Assembly: GCF_014284255.1 (NCBI RefSeq)
Contig: NZ_JACOFV010000001.1
Location: forward strand, 1 to 64,000
From: Cognatundibacterium jejuense
Lineage (GTDB): Bacteria > Pseudomonadota > Gammaproteobacteria > Burkholderiales > Burkholderiaceae_D
DNA length: 64,000 nucleotides
Direction of reading: 5' to 3'
Part shown: positions 8,428-16,588 of the stretch, one piece after another
How the letters are laid out: every line of letters starts with the position of its first letter
Numbering within the stretch: position 1 is the first letter of the stretch
The notes under the pieces: generated by a model
Told to the model about the DNA's origin: nothing
Seen by the model: the letters and a program-made list of their open reading frames with translations, nothing else
The model's database searches: none
Program-made: the position numbers and the translations under genes

Positions 8428-8931
8428 TTATTGCAGATAAGGTTTGAGGATGGTGCGTTGTAGTTGCACGAGCGCTTTTGCCAGGCTCGCATATTCTCCG
8501 GCCATGTTGAGACTGAGCCCCGCTCCGGTAGATTGCACCGTGACACTGTCAGCCGGTACCGCTGACAAATTCAAGTCATACGCCAGCAGCAGATCGATGC
8601 CCGGGGCTTTGTAGGCGAGTGGTTTTGCCGGATCACTCCAGACGGCAAGACAAGTGCCATCGGCTAGGTAAAAGCCAACCTCACGCACCCAAAACTCTGT
8701 ATTGCCATCAGCCAGAGCAGTCACGTGAATTTGACGTGGGCTGACGCGTTTGCCATCGGCGACAGGGTAGCGTGCACGTTCTGAACGCAGTCCTGCCTGG
8801 CCTTGGTTGGGTGCATAGCCAGCGTCGCCCAAGGCAATATGCGTGATTTGAGCGGCGACACCATCGTTACTGCCGCGCCAAATCGCATTGAGGCCGACTT
8901 CTAACATCGTCGGTAAAAGGGGCGTACTCAT
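8428..8931 (-). CDS. tail fibre N-terminal (gpH-like) protein
   Basis: About 167 residues from ATG 8931 (MSTPLLPTMLEVGLNAIW), which overlaps the I stop codon as ATGA. The N-terminal ITHIALGDAGYAP...RSERARYPVADGKRVSPRQIHVTALADGN...WVREVGFYLADGT region is the phage tail-collar/tail-fibre attachment domain that docks fibres on the baseplate. P2 gpH is several hundred residues long, so here the fibre appears to be split between this gene and the next. Confidence 0.82.
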   Translation of the reverse strand: MSTPLLPTMLEVGLNAIWRGSNDGVAAQITHIALGDAGYAPNQGQAGLRSERARYPVADGKRVSPRQIHVTALADGNTEFWVREVGFYLADGTCLAVWSDPAKPLAYKAPGIDLLLAYDLNLSAVPADSVTVQSTGAGLSLNMAGEYASLAKALVQLQRTILKPYLQ

Positions 8932-9677
8932 TGAACCTCCATCGCTACGCGTAAAACGGAAAGCGGCTTGACTGTGGATGCCAGCCGCAAAGAATTGATT
9001 TGCGCACCCAATTGCACCGCCACAGGCGTGGCCATATAACTGGCGACAGCGTTGATCTGCTTGACGTTGGCGACGCATGCGAGTTGTGCCGGGGTCGTGG
9101 TTTGTACTGCTTGCACTGTTCCACCATTGCGGCTGCAAGCAATGGCCTGCTGTACCTGCGCAAAGCCCAGATTAGTTTGATCAAACAGCGCACCGACCTT
9201 AAAGTAGTAGCTGGCACGTACTGGTTTGGCTTGATCAACGATGCGTTTGATGCGCTCATACAGGTCACGATCCAACACTGCTTCATGCGCATGCTGGCTG
9301 CTGGTAACCCACGCGGTTAAGGCAAAGGTGTAGGGTGCGGCCAGCGGTTGCTGCTGCCACCATTCCAATAATTCTGTGGTGATGTTGACCACGGAAAGCG
9401 CTTTTTTTACTGCCCAGACGGTGCCTTTTTTGCGATGCGTCGCTAGACTGGCTGCAATCGCCTGACGTTGGGTAGATTCGTCCCAGCGGTCATCCCATTC
9501 GTCGACCGAGGTTGCCCAGGCCAGCCATGGCAACAAATTGCTAGGGCAAAGTTCAGCATTCCATAGGCGGGTAACGACGCTGGCATCGACCTTGGGCACA
9601 CACACCGTTGCGGTGGCCACTTCTAACGGCGATCGATTCGGTGGCAGCAAATTAAGCGAGTTGGCTAGGTCAGACAT
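8928..9677 (-). CDS. I: P2 gpI-like baseplate wedge protein
   Basis: 249 residues. Its N-terminal two thirds match the phage tail protein I family (LLPPNRSPLEVA, LWNAELCPSNLLPWLAWATSVDEWDDRWDE, HRKKGTVWAVKKAL). Homologues are baseplate wedge components that carry fibres. It overlaps J by eight bases and the fibre gene by four. The C-terminal 70 residues are longer than in P2 and have no motif I know. Confidence 0.93.
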   Translation of the reverse strand: MSDLANSLNLLPPNRSPLEVATATVCVPKVDASVVTRLWNAELCPSNLLPWLAWATSVDEWDDRWDESTQRQAIAASLATHRKKGTVWAVKKALSVVNITTELLEWWQQQPLAAPYTFALTAWVTSSQHAHEAVLDRDLYERIKRIVDQAKPVRASYYFKVGALFDQTNLGFAQVQQAIACSRNGGTVQAVQTTTPAQLACVANVKQINAVASYMATPVAVQLGAQINSLRLASTVKPLSVLRVAMEVQ

Positions 9678-10533
9678 CGTTCACCCCCATTGTGAGGTTG
9701 ATTGATGTGCAATACGCCGCCTGACGTTCGCTGATTACCAGATCGACAAGCGGGGTTTGTAAAATCACCCGTTGCACGCCAACCTGATGCAAACTCGCAT
9801 ACAGGCCAGATAGCGTGATGTCGTGTCCGAGCTTGTGATGTTCATTCACAAAATTCTGTACCGCGATTTGTGCGGCGTGGATGACCGTGGTAGAAGAGGG
9901 GCCAGGGTAGGTATTCAAGGTTGCATTAATCGCAAAAGGCACAATCTGCGCCGCTTCTACAATGACTTGATCAGTGAGTGGACGGCGTTCTTCTGCCGAC
10001 AAATACGCCGCCACCGTTGCGAGTAGATCTGCATCTGGCACGCCATCGCCAGACGTTGCCAATACCGTGACCAACACCTGGCCAGGCTTAGGGCTAGTTA
10101 CCGCCACGTCTTTGACTAAATTAGATGCCGAGAAGGTATGCGCAATATAGCTGCGGCGACTGCCCGCTACGGTAGTGCCTTCTAACGCCATTTGTGCTCT
10201 GAAGCGTAAGCGGCTATCGGTCTCTTGCTCTAAGCGCGTTACACCCAGTAAGGCCGTTAAATTATCCAGATCACTGCCTCTGGCATAGGCCAGCATTACG
10301 GCGTGTGCGGCATCATTGACGCGCTGCCGCCACAGCATTTCGCGGTAGGCGTTTTCTTGTAGTAGCTTGGTGATGGGTTCAGATTCCAAATCCAGCGTAG
10401 CCGCGATTGCTGCTCGCTCGTCTGCCGGATAGAGTGCTAGAAATTCTGCTTTACGTTGCGCAAAGATCGTCTCAAAGTCGATGACTTCAACGACATTGGG
10501 TGCAGGCAAACTGCTTAAATCAATTAAGCTCAT
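9670..10533 (-). CDS. J: P2 gpJ-like baseplate wedge protein
   Basis: 287 residues, phage baseplate J family (Mu gp47/P2 gpJ). Typical stretches are VEVIDFETIFAQRKAEFLALYP, ESEPITKLLQENAYREMLWRQRVNDAAHAVMLAYARGSDLDNLTALLGV and PSPGQVLVTVLA-type beta strands. It forms the baseplate wedge with W and I. ATGA overlaps with both neighbours indicate tight coupling. Confidence 0.95.
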   Translation of the reverse strand: MSLIDLSSLPAPNVVEVIDFETIFAQRKAEFLALYPADERAAIAATLDLESEPITKLLQENAYREMLWRQRVNDAAHAVMLAYARGSDLDNLTALLGVTRLEQETDSRLRFRAQMALEGTTVAGSRRSYIAHTFSASNLVKDVAVTSPKPGQVLVTVLATSGDGVPDADLLATVAAYLSAEERRPLTDQVIVEAAQIVPFAINATLNTYPGPSSTTVIHAAQIAVQNFVNEHHKLGHDITLSGLYASLHQVGVQRVILQTPLVDLVISERQAAYCTSINLTMGVNDV

Positions 10534-10889
10534 ACACGCCCCCGTATGGCTATAGGCATGCTGAGACCCACATTGATGGCATTGCGATCTTTCACCATCT
10601 TGCCTTTGAGTTCTAGTAACACGCGACCAGGCACATCAGTGCGGTAAATATTGACTTGCGTGAGCTTGATACGTGGTTCCCAACGCAAAAGAGCCTTTGC
10701 CGTTGCGGCATATAGGCGCAATTGCGTCACACCGTTGTGCGGCTGATCGATTAGTTCAAAGAGCAAACTGCCATAGTCACGACGCATGACGCGTGTGCCG
10801 ATGGGGGTGGTCAAAATATCGGCAATGCTTTGGCGTAAATGATCGAGGCCATCAATCTGCTTGCCAGTGACGGTGTGCATGCCTCTCAT
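10530..10889 (-). CDS. W: P2 gpW-like baseplate protein (gp25/lysozyme-like fold)
   Basis: 119 residues of the GPW/gp25 family of baseplate wedge proteins. The conserved core is GLDHLRQSIADILTTPIGTRVMRRDYGSLLFELIDQP with a later LRRWEPRI-type motif (ALLRWEPRIKLTQV). Starts at Met 1 (10889, ATG overlapping the V stop) or Met 4 are both possible. It is part of the V-W-J-I operon. Confidence 0.94.
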   Translation of the reverse strand: MRGMHTVTGKQIDGLDHLRQSIADILTTPIGTRVMRRDYGSLLFELIDQPHNGVTQLRLYAATAKALLRWEPRIKLTQVNIYRTDVPGRVLLELKGKMVKDRNAINVGLSMPIAIRGRV

Positions 10890-11554
10890 AGCGGCTTACT
10901 CACGTTGTTGCCGTCGCCTTGTTCGCGATGTGTGTGGCCAGTGAGGCTGATGCCATTGGCGACGATGTCGGTATCGGATTGGATATGTTCTGTCGCGTGG
11001 ACAGCACCTTTGATCACGGCCGCAGCACCTGTACCAGAGCCTTGACCACTCATGCCGCCCATATAGGTGAGGGCTTTTTGTACCAGCAAATTGCCAGTGC
11101 ACGTAGTTTGTGGTGCATCGAGTGTGATGGCGGCAGAACGCACAGTGACAGACGCGGGCGCCTCAATCACGGCCGAACCGCCATCGGGTAAAGTCACATT
11201 GAAGGCATGCGATTGATGGTTGTAATCAATTTGCGCACCATCAGGATAAACGATGCGCGTATTGTGCGGGTCATCATCCGGCGCCTGTTGGTGGCTGCTA
11301 TTAATACCTGCCAACACCACACCCGCCGCCAAATCACCTGAAGGAGAAAACACCAGGCATTGCTCATCGATCGCAGGTGGCGCCCAGGTCTTGGTCGCAG
11401 CAGCATGCGCAGTGACAACAGGCAGCCAGTTAGTCGTGATCTCACCCACCGTCACGCGCACACGCGGAATGCGGCTGTGCTTCACTTCGGCAATCGTGCC
11501 TAAGCGAATCAGATTTTGTAAGCGGCGGGAGAGGTCAGCAAGATTAAATTCCAT
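10886..11554 (-). CDS. V: P2 gpV-like baseplate spike
   Basis: 222 residues, phage baseplate assembly protein V family: N-terminal OB fold (LGTIAEVKHSRIPRVRVTVGEITTNWLPVVTAHA) and a C-terminal beta-helix ending GISLTGHTHREQGDG. P2 gpV is the membrane-piercing spike with an Fe-binding HxH at its tip; HTH is present here at the matching place. First gene of the V-W-J-I operon; its promoter must lie in 11555-11800, shared with the divergent com gene. Confidence 0.95.
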   Translation of the reverse strand: MEFNLADLSRRLQNLIRLGTIAEVKHSRIPRVRVTVGEITTNWLPVVTAHAAATKTWAPPAIDEQCLVFSPSGDLAAGVVLAGINSSHQQAPDDDPHNTRIVYPDGAQIDYNHQSHAFNVTLPDGGSAVIEAPASVTVRSAAITLDAPQTTCTGNLLVQKALTYMGGMSGQGSGTGAAAVIKGAVHATEHIQSDTDIVANGISLTGHTHREQGDGNNVSKPL

Positions 11555-11585
11555 GCTGACGATGATGAAGGGAAGTGCTTAGCTG

Positions 11586-11684
11586 GTCACGTGGCGGCGA
11601 GTTGCTATGGGGAATAGCAACTCCGTCCTAAGCACATACTAGAGTCGCGCATGCGATAGTAAAAAAAGGACGCGGCGACGTGAC
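11586..11684. promoter_or_regulatory. divergent V/com regulatory region with inverted repeats
   Basis: The 240-base gap between V and com holds a hairpin (GTTGCTAT 11601-11608 / ATAGCAAC 11614-11621, five-base loop) flanked by a longer imperfect inverted repeat: GTCACGTGGCGGCG at 11586-11599 against CGCGGCGACGTGAC at 11671-11684. I could not find a clear Ogr-type TGT-N12-ACA. Operator or terminator function is inferred from position. Confidence 0.4.
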
Positions 11685-11803
11685 TGATGCGCTAACATCA
11701 AACACGCCACCGCTTTCGCAGATAGATCCTGCAAAATTGGCCGAAGACCGCGTCACCTGTGCACAGGCGCGCCAAGGCTACCATATTTTTCGTTACTATG
11801 AAA

Positions 11804-12010
11804 ATGCAGGATATCCGCTGCGGGAGCTGCTCCCGCAAACTCGGTGAGGGAGAGTTCATTTCTCTCACCATCAAATGCCCACGTTGTAAAACCATGAATA
11901 CCCTGAGAGTCACGCGCTCCGAACCAGTGTGCCCTAGCGCATCACCCATTGGAGTCTCCATTGAGCAAACCCATCATCCCGTGGATAGGCGGCAAACGTC
12001 GTATGGCTAA
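11804..12010 (+). CDS. com: Com-family zinc-ribbon translational regulator
   Basis: About 68 residues from ATG 11804 (MQDIRCGSC) or ATG 11798. Cys6, Cys9, Cys25 and Cys28 form the zinc knuckle C-x2-C-x15-C-x2-C, and the I-R-C...I-K-C-P-R-C spacing matches phage Mu Com, which binds mom mRNA and opens its start site. Here the 3' end overlaps the start of the methylase gene by about 50 bases, so Com probably activates the methylase in the Mu com-mom manner (inference). No good Shine-Dalgarno is seen for either ATG. Confidence 0.82.
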   Translation: MQDIRCGSCSRKLGEGEFISLTIKCPRCKTMNTLRVTRSEPVCPSASPIGVSIEQTHHPVDRRQTSYG

Positions 12011-12725
12011 ACACATCATTCCACAGTTCCCTGAGCACGAATGTTACGTCGAACCGTTCAGCGGCGCTGCTGCGATTTACTTTTTAAAACCTCCGGTCAA
12101 ATGCGAAGTGCTCAACGACATTAATGGCGAACTGATGAATCTGTATCGAGTGGTAAAACACCACCTCGATGCGCTGATCGCCGAGTTTCGCTGGTCGCTT
12201 GTTAGCCGACGTCAGTTCGATTGGTATCTTAAACAGCCAACTGAACAACTGACAGACATCCAGCGTGCCGCACGTTTCTACTACCTGCAAAAGTTGGCGT
12301 TCGGTGGCAAAGTGAACGGGCAATCTTTCGGCACTGATACCACACGTCCACCGCGCTTGAATCTGCTGCGAATGGAGGAAACGCTAAGTGAAGCACATCT
12401 GCGCCTGACCGACACCGTGATTGAAAATTTGCCGTGGGCAGACTGCATCCGCCGCTACGATCGAGCGCATACCTTGTTTTACTGCGACCCGCCTTATTGG
12501 GGAACAGAAGGATACGGCGTTGATTTCGGCTTAGAGCAATACGCAATCATGGCGGAATTTGCCCGCACCATTAAAGGCAAGATGGTGATTAGTGTGAACG
12601 ATATTCCGGCAATGCGGGAGGTGTTTGCGGGGTTGAATATGGAGAGCGTCACGATTAATTACACAATAGGCGGTTCGACGAAATCGAAGGAGAAAGCGGG
12701 GGAGTTGATTATTCGGAATTGGTAG
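11961..12725 (+). CDS. DNA adenine methylase (D12 class, N6-adenine)
   Basis: About 254 residues with TTG start 11961 (MSKPIIPWIGGKRRM) preceded by GGAG at 11951-11954; TTG 11949 is also in frame. The SAM motif WIGGK and FSGAAA region lie N-terminally, the catalytic DPPY at about residues 176-179, consistent with the Dam/D12 alpha class. It methylates adenine, probably in GATC or a related site, and would protect phage DNA from restriction. The rare start inside com suggests translational control by Com. Confidence 0.88.
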   Translation: MSKPIIPWIGGKRRMAKHIIPQFPEHECYVEPFSGAAAIYFLKPPVKCEVLNDINGELMNLYRVVKHHLDALIAEFRWSLVSRRQFDWYLKQPTEQLTDIQRAARFYYLQKLAFGGKVNGQSFGTDTTRPPRLNLLRMEETLSEAHLRLTDTVIENLPWADCIRRYDRAHTLFYCDPPYWGTEGYGVDFGLEQYAIMAEFARTIKGKMVISVNDIPAMREVFAGLNMESVTINYTIGGSTKSKEKAGELIIRNW

Positions 12726-12756
12726 TCAAAAGGGCGATTTTATATAGGGAATGATG

Positions 12757-12796
12757 CATGATCTGACGCTGATGGATACGGGAGTGCCAGATCATG
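12757..12796. terminator. possible hairpin downstream of the methylase
   Basis: CATGATCTG at 12757-12765 is perfectly complementary to CAGATCATG at 12788-12796 with a 22-base loop. It is 32 bases after the methylase stop. No T tract follows, so this may be a hairpin of another kind. Apart from it and the attC-like site below, the 12726-13084 gap shows no gene. Confidence 0.35.
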
Positions 12797-13013
12797 ACTG
12801 CCCGGAATGTGCCCATAACCGTCATAGGATTTTTGAAAAGCAGACAGTCAGCTTACTGGATAGAAAGCCACGAAGTTGTTTGCATTTAGTATGCTGCCCA
12901 GGGCTGCGATCTCGCCATCTATAATTAGCTGACAGGTCGTAGCCAAGACTGCCACGCCAAACCAGGCAGCAGCAATCTGGCGTAAGCAACTATTGATTGA
13001 TATAAGCATCTAT

Positions 13014-13071
13014 AAGACTAACGTCGGAAATCAGCGGCGGCGGAACGGCATCCGCTGGATTTACTTGTTAT
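13014..13071 (-). repeat. attC-like recombination site behind an unknown gene
   Basis: Read on the minus strand, a CATAAC end (R'') comes 12 bases after the gene stop and GTTAGTC (R') closes the site. Between them AAATC-C-AGCGG pairs with CCGCTGATTT, leaving one unpaired C, which fits the extrahelical base of integron attC sites; a short GC-rich terminal loop lies between the arms. R' deviates from GTTRRRY at one place. No integron integrase is in the window, so this would be an isolated cassette. Confidence 0.55.
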
Positions 13072-13084
13072 GTGTATTCGAAGT

Positions 13085-13669
13085 TTATGAAGCACTATTC
13101 TCTGGGAAAAGAGCCCTAACCTTTTCACGATGCTGCCTAGTGTCTCCGAGCATTTCAAAGAAAAAGAAATCAGGACAGTTATTATTAATATTCTTTATAA
13201 AATTCTCAACAATAATACGATGCATCAGTAGCGTTGGATTAGTAGGAGAATCCATATTTGCAATTGCACGAGTGGGTTCATAGATGCTATTCCCTTCAGC
13301 ATCAGTAATCATATTGGTTATCTGGAATACCACATCAAGCAATGTATTGAACTGCCTAGTAGAGAAGTGTGAATATACAGTGGATGCTCCTTGGGAGGTT
13401 TCAATATAAGTGCCATAGGTTTCATATATGCCAAACAACATGCTGAGTAATAAGTCATCATTTTTATTAAGATGATATATGATTCCTTTTGCGTCTGCTA
13501 TTGTAACTCCCTGAAGAGCGCCTAAAGACTTATGGATTTCTCCAATGCCATCTTTGTCCTTTGAATAACATCGAATGACGGTGTACTGGCTATTAATAAT
13601 TAACGAATAATTGTCGAATAAAAGTGAACTTAAGCTAGGTATGTAGTCCTGACGCGGGCTGCATCGCAA
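13085..13669 (-). CDS. unknown protein, cassette-like gene
   Basis: 194 residues with no signal peptide or membrane segment and no motif I recognise. The centre (LNKNDDLLLSMLFGIYETYGTYIE...FSTRQFNTLLDVVFQITNMI) looks helical; a run FFFFEM follows near residue 172. Composition is more AT-rich than the flanking phage genes. An attC-like site begins a few bases after its stop, so gene plus site have the form of an integron cassette. It is the third minus-strand gene of the cargo island between V and S. Confidence 0.6.
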   Translation of the reverse strand: MRCSPRQDYIPSLSSLLFDNYSLIINSQYTVIRCYSKDKDGIGEIHKSLGALQGVTIADAKGIIYHLNKNDDLLLSMLFGIYETYGTYIETSQGASTVYSHFSTRQFNTLLDVVFQITNMITDAEGNSIYEPTRAIANMDSPTNPTLLMHRIIVENFIKNINNNCPDFFFFEMLGDTRQHREKVRALFPENSAS

Positions 13670-13708
13670 TAGTCACGCTCGAACGTAACGTTGTCTATAA
13701 TACCACCA

Positions 13709-14656
13709 TTAGAGAACAACTAGCTCTGCAATATTTTCCAAGCTACCGAGTTCAAGGTCGACGTATAGCAGATTGATCATCGGTTTTACTGGCCTCCACA
13801 CAAAGCGGTATTCGCTCTGATACTCGTACCGGAAGTGCTTCGACATTGGGACATCAATGTTCGCAGTTGCGGGAAGGTGTGGATCGACGTAAATGGCTTT
13901 CCCATGGCGATGGCCTGTATCGGGAAACTTGGCCGCGCTCTGAAGCGTAAGGAGGTGTTGGAAGCGGTCTTTATCCTTGATGATGACACACGAGTCGGCT
14001 TGAAAATCTACGAACAGTCGAGGCTCAACTGCGCAACTTACACAATATAGCCAATAGTCCGTGCCCGCGTTGTAAGTAACATCTAGGCGCTGTAGAATAG
14101 GGCCATCTGGTACATCTTGCGGATTGAGGACGCCTTTGATGATGGCATCACGAGATAACGCTAGGGAAAGGGGCAAAGAAAGTTCATCATCTCTTATTGC
14201 GCCATTATGGTTTGGCGTGGCGTAGTAGCTTGCGGATTGAATGCGCAAGGATCCTTTTTCAACCAAAGACCTCATATGCTCAGCCTTTCCGAATTTGACG
14301 AATACATCGCCGGATCGCAATCCCTTTGACGCGAGGACACCTGCTGCCTTTGCGCCAACCTCTCCAGCAAAGTCTGGGAAAGGCTCGGAATGCAAAATAT
14401 CTCGCGTAAAACCGTTTGGATATGGCCCGTGACGGAGTGCCATTTCTTCCAGCACGTGTGCCCAGATTTCCATTGCCTTCGCACCCTCTGGTTCCAATGG
14501 AGGAAGCCCTATCTTCACATCTGGCATCAAGCGAAGCATATTTAGAAATACGTCTCGGATGCGCTGATTCAACTCCTTCTGGCTAAGATGTCGACAGTAT
14601 CGGTTTTCGCGATACATTTTTCTCCAAATCTCTTGACGTGGCATGCCAGTACTCAT
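13709..14656 (-). CDS. unknown protein coupled to a HEPN gene, DUF2971-like N-terminal pattern
   Basis: 315 residues from ATG 14656 (MSTGMPRQEIW), which overlaps the upstream stop as ATGA; a GTG at 14665 is also possible. The segment DVFVKFGKAEHMRSLVEKGS...IQSASYYATPNHNGAIRDDEL (about residues 118-160) resembles the opening pattern of DUF2971-type proteins, which are common in defence loci; the resemblance is by eye and weak. The C-terminus has Y-E-Y-Q-S-E-Y-R-F-V-W, a strand-rich ending also typical of such proteins. Strict coupling to the HEPN-like gene suggests the two proteins act together. Confidence 0.6.
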   Translation of the reverse strand: MSTGMPRQEIWRKMYRENRYCRHLSQKELNQRIRDVFLNMLRLMPDVKIGLPPLEPEGAKAMEIWAHVLEEMALRHGPYPNGFTRDILHSEPFPDFAGEVGAKAAGVLASKGLRSGDVFVKFGKAEHMRSLVEKGSLRIQSASYYATPNHNGAIRDDELSLPLSLALSRDAIIKGVLNPQDVPDGPILQRLDVTYNAGTDYWLYCVSCAVEPRLFVDFQADSCVIIKDKDRFQHLLTLQSAAKFPDTGHRHGKAIYVDPHLPATANIDVPMSKHFRYEYQSEYRFVWRPVKPMINLLYVDLELGSLENIAELVVL

Positions 14657-15549
14657 GTGATGCACTCAGCGCGGTTCTTGTTAGCTTGGTGTGTTTTTAA
14701 TTTTTCTGCGATCAAGTCAGCGTATGAGATCAATATGTTGGTCAGTAAATTAAAACGACTTTGTGACAGAGTTAAATCGCTATGGTTGGAATAATGATCA
14801 AGAAGTAATATCGTATCTTTATATTCGTTCTCTCCAAAAAATTGACCAATGAAATCAACGTTTTCCTTTTTTGGGTGCCCATTATTGTACATGCCACAAG
14901 TATCAAAAACATCTCTCAGAAAGTCAGATCTGTTTTTTACAACACCACTTGTATGAACAATTTGATGGCGCAATTTCTCAATTAACGTTATTGAAAAATT
15001 TAGATCGATTCCTAGAGTATTTGTTTGTTCTACCGAAGTGAGTTCTTCCGAGAACTTATTTCTGAATTGAGTCAGGATACTTTTCGGACTATTTTTTTTC
15101 TTATCAGCCCGTGCTGCGTACCATTCCCAATTTTTTTCAGATATTTGATTCAATGAAATATCACCGAAATCAGATGCGTGCCAAAAATTGTGATCGCTCA
15201 TTCCCGCGCTCGCATATGAAAGTTTTAAAAAATTCTCAAAATTCTCATACGCTTCTGCTAAAAGCCATTGATATTGCTTATTTAGATGTAGGACAACGTA
15301 TTCTTTATGTTTATCAATTGTAAGTTTTCGTCGACCATAAAATTTAAATTCTCCCGAAATTGCAGTTTTATAGAACATATTATGTGATGAGAAACCGGTT
15401 GTTCTAAAATTTTCGTTCTCGGAAAGTATTTTTGAATAGTCATTGAATTTTTCACATTCACTCTTTGCACTTTCGCCAACCGATCTTTGATGTAAAGATA
15501 TTTCTGTCATTTTTTCAAAAAAATGCTCTAAAATTTGGTTAATATTCAT
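14653..15549 (-). CDS. HEPN-like protein, candidate phage-borne defence/toxin
   Basis: 298 residues, AT-rich and unlike the flanking phage genes. EKLRHQIVHTSG contains R194-x4-H199, the R-x4-6-H ribonuclease motif of HEPN domains, within a helical region; an upstream YENFENFLKLSYA helix fits a HEPN first helix. HEPN proteins are often RNases in toxin-antitoxin and abortive-infection systems, but non-catalytic members exist. First gene of a two-gene operon (ATGA overlap with the next gene) inserted between V and S. Function is inferred from the motif and location. Confidence 0.62.
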   Translation of the reverse strand: MNINQILEHFFEKMTEISLHQRSVGESAKSECEKFNDYSKILSENENFRTTGFSSHNMFYKTAISGEFKFYGRRKLTIDKHKEYVVLHLNKQYQWLLAEAYENFENFLKLSYASAGMSDHNFWHASDFGDISLNQISEKNWEWYAARADKKKNSPKSILTQFRNKFSEELTSVEQTNTLGIDLNFSITLIEKLRHQIVHTSGVVKNRSDFLRDVFDTCGMYNNGHPKKENVDFIGQFFGENEYKDTILLLDHYSNHSDLTLSQSRFNLLTNILISYADLIAEKLKTHQANKNRAECIT

Positions 15550-15629
15550 ATAAATTTTTAATGTGTTATGTGCCGTATTTGGAATAGAAGATCAAATACG
15601 CCGATATTGATTATTTGTAAAAAGCTTGC

Positions 15630-16100
15630 TCATTTTACAGTTTTAGTTATGTAATTTAAAAATATTGTTTGAATTTCAGCATCGTAAGAACCAAATCCAA
15701 GCAGCTTACGTTCCTCATACTTGACCCGCGGCCCGTTACTGTTGACCCTATCCCTTAACCCAAACTGATGCACCCGCGCAATCCGCGCGACTCTTCCGTA
15801 AAACCCCACCTCGATCTGATTTGCGTCTACCTTGGTCTTCAGATGCGTATTTGTGCGCAGCTTGGTGAACATGGCTGCTTTCTGCTTTTTTATCCGGCCT
15901 TGTTTATTCTTGAATGCTTTGCGCTGTTTGCGCGGCGTGTAGGCGATGCCTTCTGGTGTTTGCTGTGCCTTGATTCTTTGTTGCTGGCTGCGGCGCAGGT
16001 TTTGGGCTATTTGTTGTGTGAATTTGCGGCGTGCGGCGGGGTCGAGCTGGGCGAGGAGGGTGCTTGCCCAGGTTTCTAGTGCCGTTAGATCGTGGGTCAT
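15630..16100 (-). CDS. S: P2 gpS-like tail completion protein
   Basis: 156 residues of the phage virion morphogenesis (gpS) family. The N-terminal LDPAARRKFTQQIAQNLRRSQQQRIKAQQTPEGIAYTPRK and the VARIARVHQFGLRDRV block are characteristic. It finishes tails and links them to heads. Start ATG 16100 overlaps the R stop codon as ATGA. The cargo island begins just downstream of it. Confidence 0.93.
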   Translation of the reverse strand: MTHDLTALETWASTLLAQLDPAARRKFTQQIAQNLRRSQQQRIKAQQTPEGIAYTPRKQRKAFKNKQGRIKKQKAAMFTKLRTNTHLKTKVDANQIEVGFYGRVARIARVHQFGLRDRVNSNGPRVKYEERKLLGFGSYDAEIQTIFLNYITKTVK

Positions 16101-16588
16101 GTGTTTGCCTGACTATCTGGTGTAGCCCATTCAGCCAATAGCGTGTTGCCTTTGTAGAGTTGCCAGTAGTCGGCGCTGTAATTGGGTGCCGGTTCTGGCT
16201 CGGCGGCGTGCTGTATCGTCAGTTTGGATTTGTCTTGCTGGACGATGACACGTTCGGTCAATTCGATCTCGAGCGAAATATCGACACTGCTGTGGTTGTT
16301 GAAATCGACGATGAAGCGGATGCCGCGTTCGCGTTTGTCGGGGTTATTCAGTAGATCGGGCTGATGATGGGCAAGCCAGTCTAAGAGCGGCACCATCAGC
16401 GCATCTTCATCGCCACCAAAATCGGTAATGATGACATTGAGTTTGTAGGCGTATTCAAACGAGCGTGAATGTGTACCGGTGGCGATCAGGCGGCCTTCGT
16501 CAGCAAACACTAATAGCTTGTCTGGGTCGCGTTTGAGATCGGGGTTCGCGGCCGTCAGGTGTTTGCGCAGGCTATTGGGCTTGTACAT
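16097..16588 (-). CDS. R: P2 gpR-like tail completion protein
   Basis: 163 residues of the P2 gpR family. Typical is MYKPNSLRKHLTAANPDLKRDPDKLLVFADEGRLIATGT, then LNVIITDFGGDEDALMVPLLDWLAHHQPDLL. It works with S in head-tail joining. It overlaps the end of Rz by 17 bases and S by four. Confidence 0.93.
   Translation of the reverse strand: MYKPNSLRKHLTAANPDLKRDPDKLLVFADEGRLIATGTHSRSFEYAYKLNVIITDFGGDEDALMVPLLDWLAHHQPDLLNNPDKRERGIRFIVDFNNHSSVDISLEIELTERVIVQQDKSKLTIQHAAEPEPAPNYSADYWQLYKGNTLLAEWATPDSQANT

Noticed and set aside
13679-13708. Possible third attC-like sequence (ACAACGTTACG on the minus strand) after the HEPN-partner gene
   Set aside because: No matching R' or L boxes could be found; the sequence is too short for an attC.
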